A DNA stretch of 35,665 bases, taken from positions 1 to 35,665 of the forward strand of contig CALDVW010000088.1 of assembly GCA_937924405.1 (NCBI GenBank). The letters run 5' to 3'. The stretch comes from an uncultured Lysobacterales bacterium. Lineage in GTDB: Bacteria > Pseudomonadota > Gammaproteobacteria > Xanthomonadales > SZUA-36. Shown here in pieces: positions 24,658 through 33,100 of the stretch; the first letter of the stretch is position 1, and each line of letters begins with the position of its first letter. The translations under genes were made by a program, and so were the position numbers. The notes under the pieces were generated by a model. The model was given only the letters and a program-made list of their open reading frames with translations. It had not been told where the DNA came from and made no database searches.

Positions 24658-27600
24658 TCACGGTTTACATGTGGGACACTGTTGTCACGCGCCCAGGCAT
24701 TGATCGGATCAATATGATTGCTGCGGATTTCCTCCAGCAGCGAATCCAGCGTTGCCCAGTCGGATTTCAGATCAGCCAGGCGGGACAAGGCGCCGTCAGT
24801 AACGGGTGCGCCGGTGGAGTCGATGACTTTGAGCAGATACCGGATCTGCCCCGCCAGCATCGTTTCCCAGGCGTCTTCGTCCTCCAGGGTTTCATGCAAT
24901 GGCTGAATAATCTGGTGATCCCAGGCTTCAATGGCAGTGAGCGCCGCCTGTCCGGATTGCTGTAGATTGCTGTCTTTTGGAAATTCGTCCATCAAAGCCT
25001 TGATTTGTCCTTGCGCTTTGCGGGTTTGACGCAGGCTGACCAGAACGCTTTCAAGCAGATTCGTGGTTTCGTCCATCCGGGCTGACCATGCGGCTATCTC
25101 GTCACCCGACGCCGTGATTCGCGGATCCAATGCCAGGGAAAACGCTGCTTCGGCGGTTTTCCCGGCGACCGAAATTCTGGCCGTGTAATCACCGGGTGTC
25201 GCGCTGGGTCCATCCAGACCTTCGAACAGGGTGATATCCCTGACGCAACTGAAACCCTGCCGCTTGGTGTCCCAGTTCCACTTGTTGAGCCCGGTTTTGA
25301 CTGATGGATATTTCGGCTGGTATGGCTTGCGCGGGTCCATGTTGTGAAGCAGACAACTTTCAAAATCGGTTTCCTCGCTGGAATATTGCCGGACCAGTTG
25401 CCCCTCACTGTCAATAATTTCTATCCCCAGTGGGCCTTCAATTCCATCCTCCAGGTAATAGTAAAGCGGAACACCAGGCTCAGGATTGTTCGCCTCAAAT
25501 TCTTCCGAAGGCCATCCTCTTTTACCGAACATGGCGGTTTGTTTCGGAGCGAACAGGTGAACGGGCTTGCTTCCAACGCCTTCTGTCGAAGCTCGAACCA
25601 GGAACAGGTCGTCCAGGGCCCAGAAACCCCGGCCCTGTGTCGCAGCGACCAGCGTATCCTGGCGGATCGCCAGATCGGTGACGGGCACCGGCGGCAGGTT
25701 CAGCTTCAACGGCTGCCATTCCTTGCCATCATTGAAGGAGACGAACATGCCGGCCTCGGTACCCGCATAAAGCAGGCCTTTGCGGGCTGGGTCTTCACGT
25801 ACCACGCGCACAAAAGTGTCTTCGGGCAAACCTTCATCGATGCGCTGCCAGCGCCCGCCGTAATCGCTTGTCTTGTATATATATGGCCTGAAATCATTCA
25901 GTTTGTAAGCGGTCACCGCGAGATAGACAGTGGCCGGGTCATGCGGGCTGATCTCAATGGCATTGATCATCGCCTCACCCTTGTGAGGTGGCGACACATT
26001 GTTCCAGTTGGCGCCACCATCCCGGCTCAGGTGCACCAGCCCGTCATCGCTTCCAACCCAGATGTAGCCCGCCTGATGAGGTGATTCAACGATATAGAAC
26101 AGCGTGTTGTAGAACTCGGCGCCAACATTTTCCGGCGTCAGGGGGCCGCCATTACGGCCCTGTTTTTGCGGATCATTGCGGGTCAGGTCGGGGCTGATCC
26201 GGGTCCACGTCACTCCCCGGTCAACGCTTTTCAAAACCATCTGCGTGCCATAGTAAATGATGGATGGATCATGTGGTGACACCGCCACCGGGGCATTCCA
26301 GTTGGTCCGGTATTTCAGGTCTCTGGAATCCTTGCCGTAGACCAATTCAGGGTAGGGAATAATCGAGCGTTCCAGACCGGTTTCATGGTCGTATTCAGTC
26401 AAAGTGCCGTTAATCGTGGTGGCGTAGATCAAACGGGGGTCATCCGGATCGAACGCTATATGGGCGCTTTCGCCGCCGCCGACATCGTAATAGTCAGCGA
26501 CGCCGATCCCGCCGTACAGGGAGCGGCTGGCGATGGAGACGGTGGAGCTGTCCTGCTGTCCGCCATAAATCCGGAATGGCACCTGGTTATCCGTGCTGAC
26601 CCGATAAAACTGCGAAGTGGGCTGGTTCATGATGCTGGACCAGGTCTCGCCGCCGTCGAAAGTGATCGTGGCGCCGCCGTCGTTAGCGCTGATCATGTTG
26701 CGGTTGTCTGCCGGGTTGATCCAGTGATCATGGTGATCACTGTGGGGTGTGGTCATTTTCGTCCAGGTCTTGCCGCCATCAATTGACTTCATCAACGGCA
26801 CATTCATCACGTAGACCGTGTCTTCATTGACCGGGTCAGCCTTGAGGTGAATGTAATACCAGGCGCGTGAATGCAATACCCGGTGACCATTGATCAGCGA
26901 CCAGCTCATACCGGCATCGTCACTGCGCCACAAACCACCTTTTTCCGGCTCGGATTCGATCAGGGCATAGACCCGTTCGGGGTTGCTGGCGGAGACATCC
27001 ACGGCAATTTTTCCCACCATATCCGGCAGCCCGCCACCGAGTTTTTCCCAGTTGTCACCACCGTCCGTGGATTTGAAGATGCCGCCATCAGTGCCACCCG
27101 AATGGATATACCAGGGTTTGCGGCCGTGATTCCACATCGCGGCATACAGAATCCGGGGATTGGCCGGGTCCATCGCCAGGTCTGATGCGCCGGTGTTTTC
27201 GCTGACTTTCAGCACCTGCTTCCAGCTTTTGCCCCCGTCCACAGTTCGAAAAATGCCCCGCTGCTCATTGGGCCCCCAAATCTGGCCCTGGACGGCGATG
27301 AAAGCGATATCCGGGTTCTGCGGATGAATTTTAATGCGCGAAATCTGGCCGCTTTCCTTCAATCCAAGATGCTGCCAGCTCTTGCCGGCATCGGTCGACT
27401 TCCAGACGCCATCGCCATGGCTGGTGGTGACGCCGCGAATGGGTGATTCTCCGGTACCGGCGTAAATCACGTTGTGGTCGGACTCGGCGACCGCCACAGC
27501 ACCAATCGTTCCGACTTTGAAGTCTGCATCGGAAATGTTCTTCCAGGTCGCACCGGCGTTTTCTGTTTTCCAGATACCGCCGCCGGTCGCGCCCATGTAA

Positions 27601-27794
27601 TAAAGATTGGGTTTGCCGGGAACACCGGTTGCCGTGGTGACGCGCCCGCCGCGATAGGGCCCGACCAGGCGCCACTCGAGTCCTTCGAGACGGGCTGTAT
27701 CTGTTCCAGTTGCCGGTTCTGCGGCCGTAAGGGCGGGTCCATGGAATAGCTGCAAAAGCAGGATAAGAAAGGTGCATCTAAAGGCTGATTGCAT
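24654..27794 (-). CDS. Large secreted sortilin/BNR-repeat beta-propeller protein
   Basis: 1046 aa with a signal peptide (about 1-25, ending ALTAAE). Residues about 35-720 contain many BNR/Asp-box-type repeats such as GIWKTENAGATWKNIS, GVWKSTDAGKSWQHLG, GIFRTVDGGKSWKQV and LVHLSRDGGANWNNVS, as in the VPS10/sortilin-like ten-bladed propellers. The last 300 residues are a less regular region with a likely helical end. Proteins of this type are often labelled glycosyl hydrolase or exo-sialidase, but catalysis is not shown, and binding of proteins, peptides or glycans is as likely. GAGGTT lies about 7 nt before the ATG. It is translationally coupled to the TlpA-like lipoprotein and divergent from aguB. 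Confidence 0.85.
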   Translation of the reverse strand: MQSAFRCTFLILLLQLFHGPALTAAEPATGTDTARLEGLEWRLVGPYRGGRVTTATGVPGKPNLYYMGATGGGIWKTENAGATWKNISDADFKVGTIGAVAVAESDHNVIYAGTGESPIRGVTTSHGDGVWKSTDAGKSWQHLGLKESGQISRIKIHPQNPDIAFIAVQGQIWGPNEQRGIFRTVDGGKSWKQVLKVSENTGASDLAMDPANPRILYAAMWNHGRKPWYIHSGGTDGGIFKSTDGGDNWEKLGGGLPDMVGKIAVDVSASNPERVYALIESEPEKGGLWRSDDAGMSWSLINGHRVLHSRAWYYIHLKADPVNEDTVYVMNVPLMKSIDGGKTWTKMTTPHSDHHDHWINPADNRNMISANDGGATITFDGGETWSSIMNQPTSQFYRVSTDNQVPFRIYGGQQDSSTVSIASRSLYGGIGVADYYDVGGGESAHIAFDPDDPRLIYATTINGTLTEYDHETGLERSIIPYPELVYGKDSRDLKYRTNWNAPVAVSPHDPSIIYYGTQMVLKSVDRGVTWTRISPDLTRNDPQKQGRNGGPLTPENVGAEFYNTLFYIVESPHQAGYIWVGSDDGLVHLSRDGGANWNNVSPPHKGEAMINAIEISPHDPATVYLAVTAYKLNDFRPYIYKTSDYGGRWQRIDEGLPEDTFVRVVREDPARKGLLYAGTEAGMFVSFNDGKEWQPLKLNLPPVPVTDLAIRQDTLVAATQGRGFWALDDLFLVRASTEGVGSKPVHLFAPKQTAMFGKRGWPSEEFEANNPEPGVPLYYYLEDGIEGPLGIEIIDSEGQLVRQYSSEETDFESCLLHNMDPRKPYQPKYPSVKTGLNKWNWDTKRQGFSCVRDITLFEGLDGPSATPGDYTARISVAGKTAEAAFSLALDPRITASGDEIAAWSARMDETTNLLESVLVSLRQTRKAQGQIKALMDEFPKDSNLQQSGQAALTAIEAWDHQIIQPLHETLEDEDAWETMLAGQIRYLLKVIDSTGAPVTDGALSRLADLKSDWATLDSLLEEIRSNHIDPINAWARDNSVPHVNRE

Positions 27795-27916
27795 TTCAAA
27801 ACCTCACAATTTGCAGGTGCCCGGTGACAGAATGGCAGCAGAATACTGGAATTGTTCACGCTTTGACAGACTGGTGCTAAGCTGATCTGCCTTTTACCTG
27901 TTCAGGATCAGCCGGA

Positions 27917-28798
27917 ATGAAAGTAACTGTAGCGTGCACCCAGATGGCCTGTAGCTGGGATCTCGATGCCAACATTGCAAAGGCCGAACAACTGGTTCGC
28001 AGCGCCGCGCAGGAGGGGGCTCAAATTATTCTGCTGCAGGAATTGTTCGAAACCCCCTATTTTTGCATCGACAGGCAGGAGCAGCATTTCGGGTTGGCGC
28101 GATCACTTGAGGAACAGACGACCGTACAACGATTCCAGGCCGTCGCGGAAGAGTTGGGAGTGGTGATTCCGGTTTCATTTTTTGAAAAATCCGGGCAGGC
28201 ATTCTTCAATTCAGTGGCAATCGTCGACGCCGACGGCCGTGTTGCCGGGCATTACCGCAAAAGCCATATCCCGCAGTTTCCGGCCTACGAGGAGAAATAC
28301 TACTTCAGCCCGGGCGACACGGGCTTTCTTGCAAGCGATACGCGTTACGGCAGGATCGGGGTGGGTATCTGCTGGGACCAGTGGTTTCCGGAAGCCGCGC
28401 GGGCGATGGTTCTGAAGGGTGCTGAGCTCCTGCTTTACCCGACGGCCATTGGCAGCGAAGTTTATGACCCGGACCTCGACAGCAAGGACCATTGGCAGAC
28501 GGTCATGCGCGGCCATGCGGCGGCCAATGTGGTTCCGGTTTTGGCATCCAACCGCGTAGGCCTGGAAAAGAGCGGTTCCCTGGAAATGGAATTTTACGGC
28601 TCCTCATTCATCAGCAATCACGTCGGTGAAATTATTGCCAGTGCGGATCGAGTCAGCGAAGGGATGATTATGGCGGTCCTGGATCTTGAAGAATCGGGAA
28701 AATACCGCAAATCCTGGGGTGTTTTCGCGGACCGGCGGCCCGATCTGTATGGGGATTTGCTGGCGGGTCCAGGAGAATCCCCGGCGGCAGGCGCCTGA
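27917..28798 (+). CDS. aguB: N-carbamoylputrescine amidase
   Basis: 293-aa nitrilase-superfamily enzyme that converts N-carbamoylputrescine to putrescine, CO2 and ammonia. The Glu-Lys-Cys triad is visible: Glu42 (LLQELFETPYFC), Lys115 (YRKSHIP) and Cys152 (GVGICWDQWFPEAAR). The segments ELFETPYFC and GICWDQWFPE are typical of AguB rather than of other nitrilases. Start ATG 27917 has AGGA about 9 nt upstream. It begins the aguB-MFS-aguA-small ORF operon, and together with aguA it completes the agmatine route to putrescine. A TTGACA hexamer at 27863-27868 could be a -35, but no good -10 follows at the right distance. Confidence 0.95.
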   Translation: MKVTVACTQMACSWDLDANIAKAEQLVRSAAQEGAQIILLQELFETPYFCIDRQEQHFGLARSLEEQTTVQRFQAVAEELGVVIPVSFFEKSGQAFFNSVAIVDADGRVAGHYRKSHIPQFPAYEEKYYFSPGDTGFLASDTRYGRIGVGICWDQWFPEAARAMVLKGAELLLYPTAIGSEVYDPDLDSKDHWQTVMRGHAAANVVPVLASNRVGLEKSGSLEMEFYGSSFISNHVGEIIASADRVSEGMIMAVLDLEESGKYRKSWGVFADRRPDLYGDLLAGPGESPAAGA

Positions 28799-28806
28799 GC
28801 ATCCGC

Positions 28807-29934
28807 ATGAATCTGGTCAGCCGCTTCGGCATCTATTCAATCGCCGGAACCATCACGCTGATGCCCTTGCTGGTCTTGCCGGCCCTGGTGGGTGTGTTGG
28901 TCGATGAGTCTACTCTGAGTGAGGTTCAGGCCGGCTGGGCGGCTTCCATCGGCTTTCTGGGCAGCGCGCTGATTGCGCTGGTCATGGCGTTTCGCATGCA
29001 TCATCTGGATTTGCGGGTCACGGCGATGCTGGCGTTTGGGTTTGCCATGATCGGTGATGCGGTCTCCGGCTTCCTGGTCGACCATGCGTTCATCTTTATG
29101 TGTATTCGATTTCTGACGGGAATCGGGGCGGGAGCAGCCTATACGGCGGTTGTGGCAGCTTTTGCGCGCGGGCCGCACACGGACCGGGGTTTCGGGCTGT
29201 TCATTACACTGCAGTTTATTGTCAGCGGAATGGGTTTATACCTGCTGCCTGTTTACGGGTCCGTGCTTGACGTTAAAGGTGTTTATCTGAGTTTTGCGAT
29301 ATTGAACCTCTGCGGCTTGTTTCTCAGCCACTGGTTGCCCCATGAGGCGCCAGTGCGTTCGATTGGGCGGGTGCTGAAAAGCGAATTGAACGTTTTGCTG
29401 GCTCGCGCGACAATTTTCGGATGCCTGGGTTTCGCGATTTTCGAAGCGGCCAACATGGCGCAGTTTACCTATGTAGAGCGGTTCGGGGTATCGCTGGCGT
29501 TGCGGGACCAACAATTGGGTCTGGCCATGCTGACCGGGTCACTGGCCGGTATACCGGGAGCCTTCGCGATCGTTTTGATGGGCAGCCGGTTTGGGCGCAT
29601 CGGTCCGCTCGCTGTGGGTATTGCCATTGCGGTAATCGGTTTGCTGACCATGATCAGCGCTACCGGCTTTTCCACTTACCTGACCGGCAGTGTCCTGCTG
29701 GGATTCTCCTGGGCTTTCTGTCTTCCCTTCATTCAGGGATTGCTGGCTGCACTCGACCGGCATGGAAGCGCTGTGGCTGCTGGTTCGGCTTCATCGACCC
29801 TGGGTGGTTCAGTGGGTCCCGGGTTGGCGGCACTGGTTGTGGGCCAGGGCAATTATCACGTCGTCTTTTATTTTGCCCTTGCGCTTTTGCTCGTTTCACT
29901 GCTGAGTTTTATGCTTACCCGCAGTGGGCGCTAA
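28807..29934 (+). CDS. MFS transporter in the agmatine/putrescine operon
   Basis: 375-aa membrane protein with about 12 hydrophobic segments and the usual MFS pattern: two halves with a cytoplasmic loop near residues 185-200 and the motif RFLTGIGAGAAYTAVVAAF in the fourth helix. It starts 8 nt after aguB and ends 36 nt before aguA, so it is sandwiched between the two enzymes of one pathway. By context it may import agmatine or move putrescine, but MFS sequence alone does not reveal the substrate, and the nearest described transporters are not identifiable by eye. The start ATG has no strong RBS, so it probably depends on coupling. Confidence 0.82.
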   Translation: MNLVSRFGIYSIAGTITLMPLLVLPALVGVLVDESTLSEVQAGWAASIGFLGSALIALVMAFRMHHLDLRVTAMLAFGFAMIGDAVSGFLVDHAFIFMCIRFLTGIGAGAAYTAVVAAFARGPHTDRGFGLFITLQFIVSGMGLYLLPVYGSVLDVKGVYLSFAILNLCGLFLSHWLPHEAPVRSIGRVLKSELNVLLARATIFGCLGFAIFEAANMAQFTYVERFGVSLALRDQQLGLAMLTGSLAGIPGAFAIVLMGSRFGRIGPLAVGIAIAVIGLLTMISATGFSTYLTGSVLLGFSWAFCLPFIQGLLAALDRHGSAVAAGSASSTLGGSVGPGLAALVVGQGNYHVVFYFALALLLVSLLSFMLTRSGR

Positions 29935-29970
29935 GCTTATCGGCCTGCCAGACCTTCGGAAGAGAAAAAG

Positions 29971-30996
29971 ATGACCGGACCCCAAGCTTCAAATAATCCC
30001 CGGGACCTTGGTTTTCACATGCCCGGGGAGTGGGCGCCCCACAGCTGCTGCTGGATGGCCTGGCCCTGCCGCGAGGGCCTGTGGGCTGACGATTCAGCCA
30101 CGGCGCAGGAATATGCCGATGTGGCCAACACCATTGCGCGGTTCGAGGCTGTCAGGATGCTGGTTCCGCCGCACAGGGCAGCATCAGCGCGCCAATTGCT
30201 TGGGGCAGGTGTCGAGGTGATCCTGATGCCGATTGACGACTCCTGGGCACGCGACTCCGGCCCCAATTTCCTGGTCAGCGATAACGGTGGACTGGCGGGT
30301 TCTACCTGGAAATTCAACGCCTGGGGCAATAAATATGAACCCCATGACCAGGATGCCGAGATGGGTACACGCATCCTGAAACTGGCCGGAGCAAGGGAAT
30401 TCGCTTCCGACCTGGTTGCAGAGGGTGGCGGCGTCACCGTGGATGGCGAAGGAACGGTCATCACAACAGACTCCTGTTTTCTGAATCCCAACCGCAATCC
30501 GGCCTGGTCAAAAGCGGCAATTGATGAGGAGTTATGCCGCACGCTGGGCGCGGAAAAAGTGATCTGGCTTCCCGGGGACGCTGAAGAGACCGAGACGGAC
30601 GGTCACGTTGACGGTATAGCCGCCTTCATCGAACCCGGCCGGGTCTTGCTCGAAGTCAATCCCGACAGGACGGACCCGCACTACCCGGTAGGGCAGGAGA
30701 ACCTGGCAAAGCTGAAAGGCCAGACCGATGCCCGGGGGCGCACGCTCGAAATAGAGTTTATCAACGAAGGCCCTTATCATCCGGATGTATGGAACGGTGG
30801 CTGCAGCTCTTATGTGAATGCCTACCTGGCGAACGGTGCAGTGATCGTCCCCGGATATGGTTATGAGCGCGACGCGGAGGCCGTTGAAACCTACCAGCGG
30901 CTGTATCCGGATCGTGAAGTCGTTCAGGTGCAGATCGGACACATTGCACTGGGCGGCGGCGGTATCCACTGCATCACCCAGCAGCAACCGCAGTGA
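29971..30996 (+). CDS. aguA: Agmatine deiminase
   Basis: 341-aa cytoplasmic enzyme of the pentein fold that converts agmatine to N-carbamoylputrescine and ammonia. Landmarks: GFHMPGEWAPHSCCWMAWPC near the N-terminus, MPIDDSWARDSGP (substrate-binding Asp), EGGGVTVDGEG, GHVDGIAAF (catalytic His) and the C-terminal GGGGIHCITQQQP with nucleophile Cys334. Length is normal. GGAAGAG lies about 9 nt before the ATG. Its stop overlaps the start of a small gene (GTGA, 30993-30996). With aguB this gives the arginine-agmatine-putrescine route. The arginine decarboxylase that supplies agmatine is not in the window. Confidence 0.96.
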   Translation: MTGPQASNNPRDLGFHMPGEWAPHSCCWMAWPCREGLWADDSATAQEYADVANTIARFEAVRMLVPPHRAASARQLLGAGVEVILMPIDDSWARDSGPNFLVSDNGGLAGSTWKFNAWGNKYEPHDQDAEMGTRILKLAGAREFASDLVAEGGGVTVDGEGTVITTDSCFLNPNRNPAWSKAAIDEELCRTLGAEKVIWLPGDAEETETDGHVDGIAAFIEPGRVLLEVNPDRTDPHYPVGQENLAKLKGQTDARGRTLEIEFINEGPYHPDVWNGGCSSYVNAYLANGAVIVPGYGYERDAEAVETYQRLYPDREVVQVQIGHIALGGGGIHCITQQQPQ

Positions 30997-31229
30997 ATGC
31001 AAGCGCCAGCGCGGCGATGATTCATGACCTGATGATGCTGATGCCGGAGCCGGCGCCGCTTGCCGGCGGTAACCTTCATGAACTGTGGCTGGAGAAATTC
31101 GACAGTCTTGACGAATTGGACTCTTCCGGTAATCACAGTGCTGCCGCCGCGACCGCGGAAAGGGAGTTGACAGCGGTAATCAGGCTGGCCCGCACATCGG
31201 TATTGAAAGTACTCCAGGATCTGGACTAA
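30993..31229 (+). CDS. Small hypothetical protein coupled to aguA (78 aa)
   Basis: Unknown. A GTG start overlaps the aguA stop by 4 nt (GTGA). An internal ATG at 31017 (MIHDLMMLMPEP) is an alternative start, giving 70 aa. No signal peptide or membrane helix. The sequence is acidic in its middle (LWLEKFDSLDELDSSG) and probably helical at the C-terminus (AERELTAVIRLARTSVLKVL). Tight coupling to aguA suggests a subunit, regulator or chaperone of the pathway, but nothing in the sequence confirms it. It is followed by 89 bp holding only a doubtful 26-codon frame before the cytochrome gene. Confidence 0.55.
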   Translation: MNASASAAMIHDLMMLMPEPAPLAGGNLHELWLEKFDSLDELDSSGNHSAAAATAERELTAVIRLARTSVLKVLQDLD

Positions 31230-31241
31230 ACACGACAGGAA

Positions 31242-31322
31242 ATGAGCGATGAATATGAGACCGAAGCGGCTGGACTGGCCCGGGAGAGAACCTTGAACCC
31301 GTTCGGGAGTTATTTTGGATGA
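31242..31322 (+). CDS. Possible 26-codon leader ORF before the cytochrome c gene
   Basis: A short frame from ATG 31242 runs to a TGA that overlaps the cytochrome start as ATGA (31319-31322). Its RBS (AGGA) is too close to the ATG to be good, and the cytochrome gene has its own RBS. It may be chance. The exact ATGA coupling is the only reason to list it. Confidence 0.2.
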   Translation: MSDEYETEAAGLARERTLNPFGSYFG

Positions 31323-31672
31323 TGCGGTCAGCCATTGACAGGATATCCAGTGGCATGGCCTTGGTGCTGATGATCATGCTTGCCTCATCTGCATCAGGCG
31401 GGGATATCCCCGCTTTGATCGATGAGTGTGAAGCCTGTCATGGGCCGGGCGGAGTTTCCACCCAGGATGACGTTCCGGACCTGGCTGGAAGAAGTGCAGA
31501 GGAATTAGTCGCGGCCATCGAGGCGTTCGGTACCTACCAGCGGCATTGCTCAACCACTACCTACCGCAGTGGCGGGCGGCCGAAGACGCCTACCAACATG
31601 TGCAGCGTGGCCAATACGCTGACCGGGCACGACAGGCAGGTCATCGCCGAGCACTTCGCCAATCAAGAATAA
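31319..31672 (+). CDS. Small periplasmic class I cytochrome c
   Basis: 117 aa. The signal peptide is about 1-27 (ALVLMIMLASSASGGD). The heme c attachment site is CEACH (Cys37, Cys40, His41), followed by PDLAGRSAEELVAAIEAF as in c4/c553-type cytochromes. The distal ligand is probably Met94 (PTNMCSVAN). GGGAG lies 9 nt before the ATG. The mature protein is monoheme, about 90 residues, and would shuttle electrons in the periplasm. Two extra cysteines (77 and 95) flank the Met region, which is unusual and may form a disulfide or be free. Its redox partner is not apparent among the neighbours. Confidence 0.85.
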   Translation: MMRSAIDRISSGMALVLMIMLASSASGGDIPALIDECEACHGPGGVSTQDDVPDLAGRSAEELVAAIEAFGTYQRHCSTTTYRSGGRPKTPTNMCSVANTLTGHDRQVIAEHFANQE

Positions 31673-31705
31673 GCGCCGGCGGCAATTCATGGCGGCAGGC
31701 TTTAG

Positions 31706-32998
31706 CTAATTCTTCTCTTCCAGTAACTCCTCGGGATGTCCGTGCGAACGGAACATCAGGATTGCGAGCAGTAAGAGAAATACGAGCAGTCCCTTCAAGG
31801 CGTAGTTCTGGGTCCAACTGGTATGATCCGCGACCATTCCGTAGAAAAACGAGCCCGCGGTGGCGCCCAGGTTAGAAACCGACATGTAGATGGCGAACTG
31901 GGTCGCCGATTCACCATGGGAGCAGATGCTCATTGCCAGGGCCAGTGCGCACACCATGATCACGGGCAATAGCAGAATCCATGCTGACATCATGACCAGG
32001 ACGTAAGTCTCGTTGTTCCAGAGCTCCTGGGTTCCGGCCAGTGTAAAAGCGTGAATACCCGTCAGAAAGATGGTCAAACCCATGATCGCCTTGGCGCCAA
32101 AGCGGTCAATTATCGGGCCCAGGCTCAATGCCACGAGAGCCCCTGCAAATCCCATAATCGCGTTCAGGTCCGCCCACTGCGGTGTCGTAAATTCGAATAC
32201 CTGTACCGCCGCGATTGGCATCAGTGCGCGGCCGTAGCCGCTGACAATGCCGTCAATGAACATGATTAACATGATGATGATGCTGGCCCGGCTCCACAGG
32301 ATGTGATTGAGATCCGAGAAGACCTGGCGAAAAGACGGTGGTGGTTCGTTTTTGGGTGAGGCCTCGCCTTTTGACCAGGGGAACAGTCTTTCCGTGTGCC
32401 GCTCCCTCACCATGACCAGGTAGATGAAGATCACTGCAGCGCCCAGGCTGCAGACCACTGCAGTCACCTTGATGCCGAACATGACCAGCAGGCTGCCCGT
32501 TGCGGCAGATGTCAGGGCCCAGCCCAGGGTCTTCCCGAAACTCATGAAAGCATTCAGGCGGCCTTCTTCTTCAACCGGAACCAGGTCGATCGACATGCCA
32601 TCCACGGCAACGTCCTGTGTTGCGGTAAATGCATTGATCATGAAACCAATCGCTGTGAGCGCTCCAAACTGGGCAACCGGGTCGTCGAGCCAGGCCAGTG
32701 ACAGCAAACTGATAACCATTCCGAATTGCGCGCCGATAACCCAGGGGCGCCGCTTGCCCATGGGAAGAAATTCGTAGTGGTCCATTAGCGGGCCTACCAG
32801 AAGCTTGAAAGCCCAGGGCAACATGATAATGCCCAGAAACGCTGCAATCTCGGAGGCTGAAACTCCCTCGACTGCCAGCCATGCGGGCAATGCAATGTGC
32901 AGCAGGCCCATGGGGATGCCTTGCGCAAAATAGGCCAGCGCGCCGGTTGAATATCGTGTTTTTGGGCTATCGGAAAGAAACCATCCGGGATTATGCAT
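31706..32998 (-). CDS. MFS permease, AmpG/SLC33-like
   Basis: 430-aa polytopic protein with about 12 helices. The N-terminal part (YFAQGIPMGLLHIALPAWL, then LPWAFKLLVGPLMD) has the pattern of AmpG muropeptide permeases and the acetyl-CoA transporter group, and the cytoplasmic loop MGKRRPWVIGAQ is typical of it. The substrate is not determined. I chose the ATG at 32998, just before the first helix. The frame stays open to 33364, but those codons overlap the divergent MFS gene and do not resemble the family. It converges on the cytochrome c gene with a 33-bp gap. The divergent MFS gene starts 102 bp away, so the two may share regulatory DNA. Confidence 0.8.
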   Translation of the reverse strand: MHNPGWFLSDSPKTRYSTGALAYFAQGIPMGLLHIALPAWLAVEGVSASEIAAFLGIIMLPWAFKLLVGPLMDHYEFLPMGKRRPWVIGAQFGMVISLLSLAWLDDPVAQFGALTAIGFMINAFTATQDVAVDGMSIDLVPVEEEGRLNAFMSFGKTLGWALTSAATGSLLVMFGIKVTAVVCSLGAAVIFIYLVMVRERHTERLFPWSKGEASPKNEPPPSFRQVFSDLNHILWSRASIIIMLIMFIDGIVSGYGRALMPIAAVQVFEFTTPQWADLNAIMGFAGALVALSLGPIIDRFGAKAIMGLTIFLTGIHAFTLAGTQELWNNETYVLVMMSAWILLLPVIMVCALALAMSICSHGESATQFAIYMSVSNLGATAGSFFYGMVADHTSWTQNYALKGLLVFLLLLAILMFRSHGHPEELLEEKN

Positions 32999-33100
32999 TA
33001 TTTTTATACCTGTTCTGTTGCGGATTCCCTTTTTATAGTACATGTTAACGAAAATTTTGACGGGGCGGGTGAAGCCGCGCTCCGGGAGACAACATAATTC

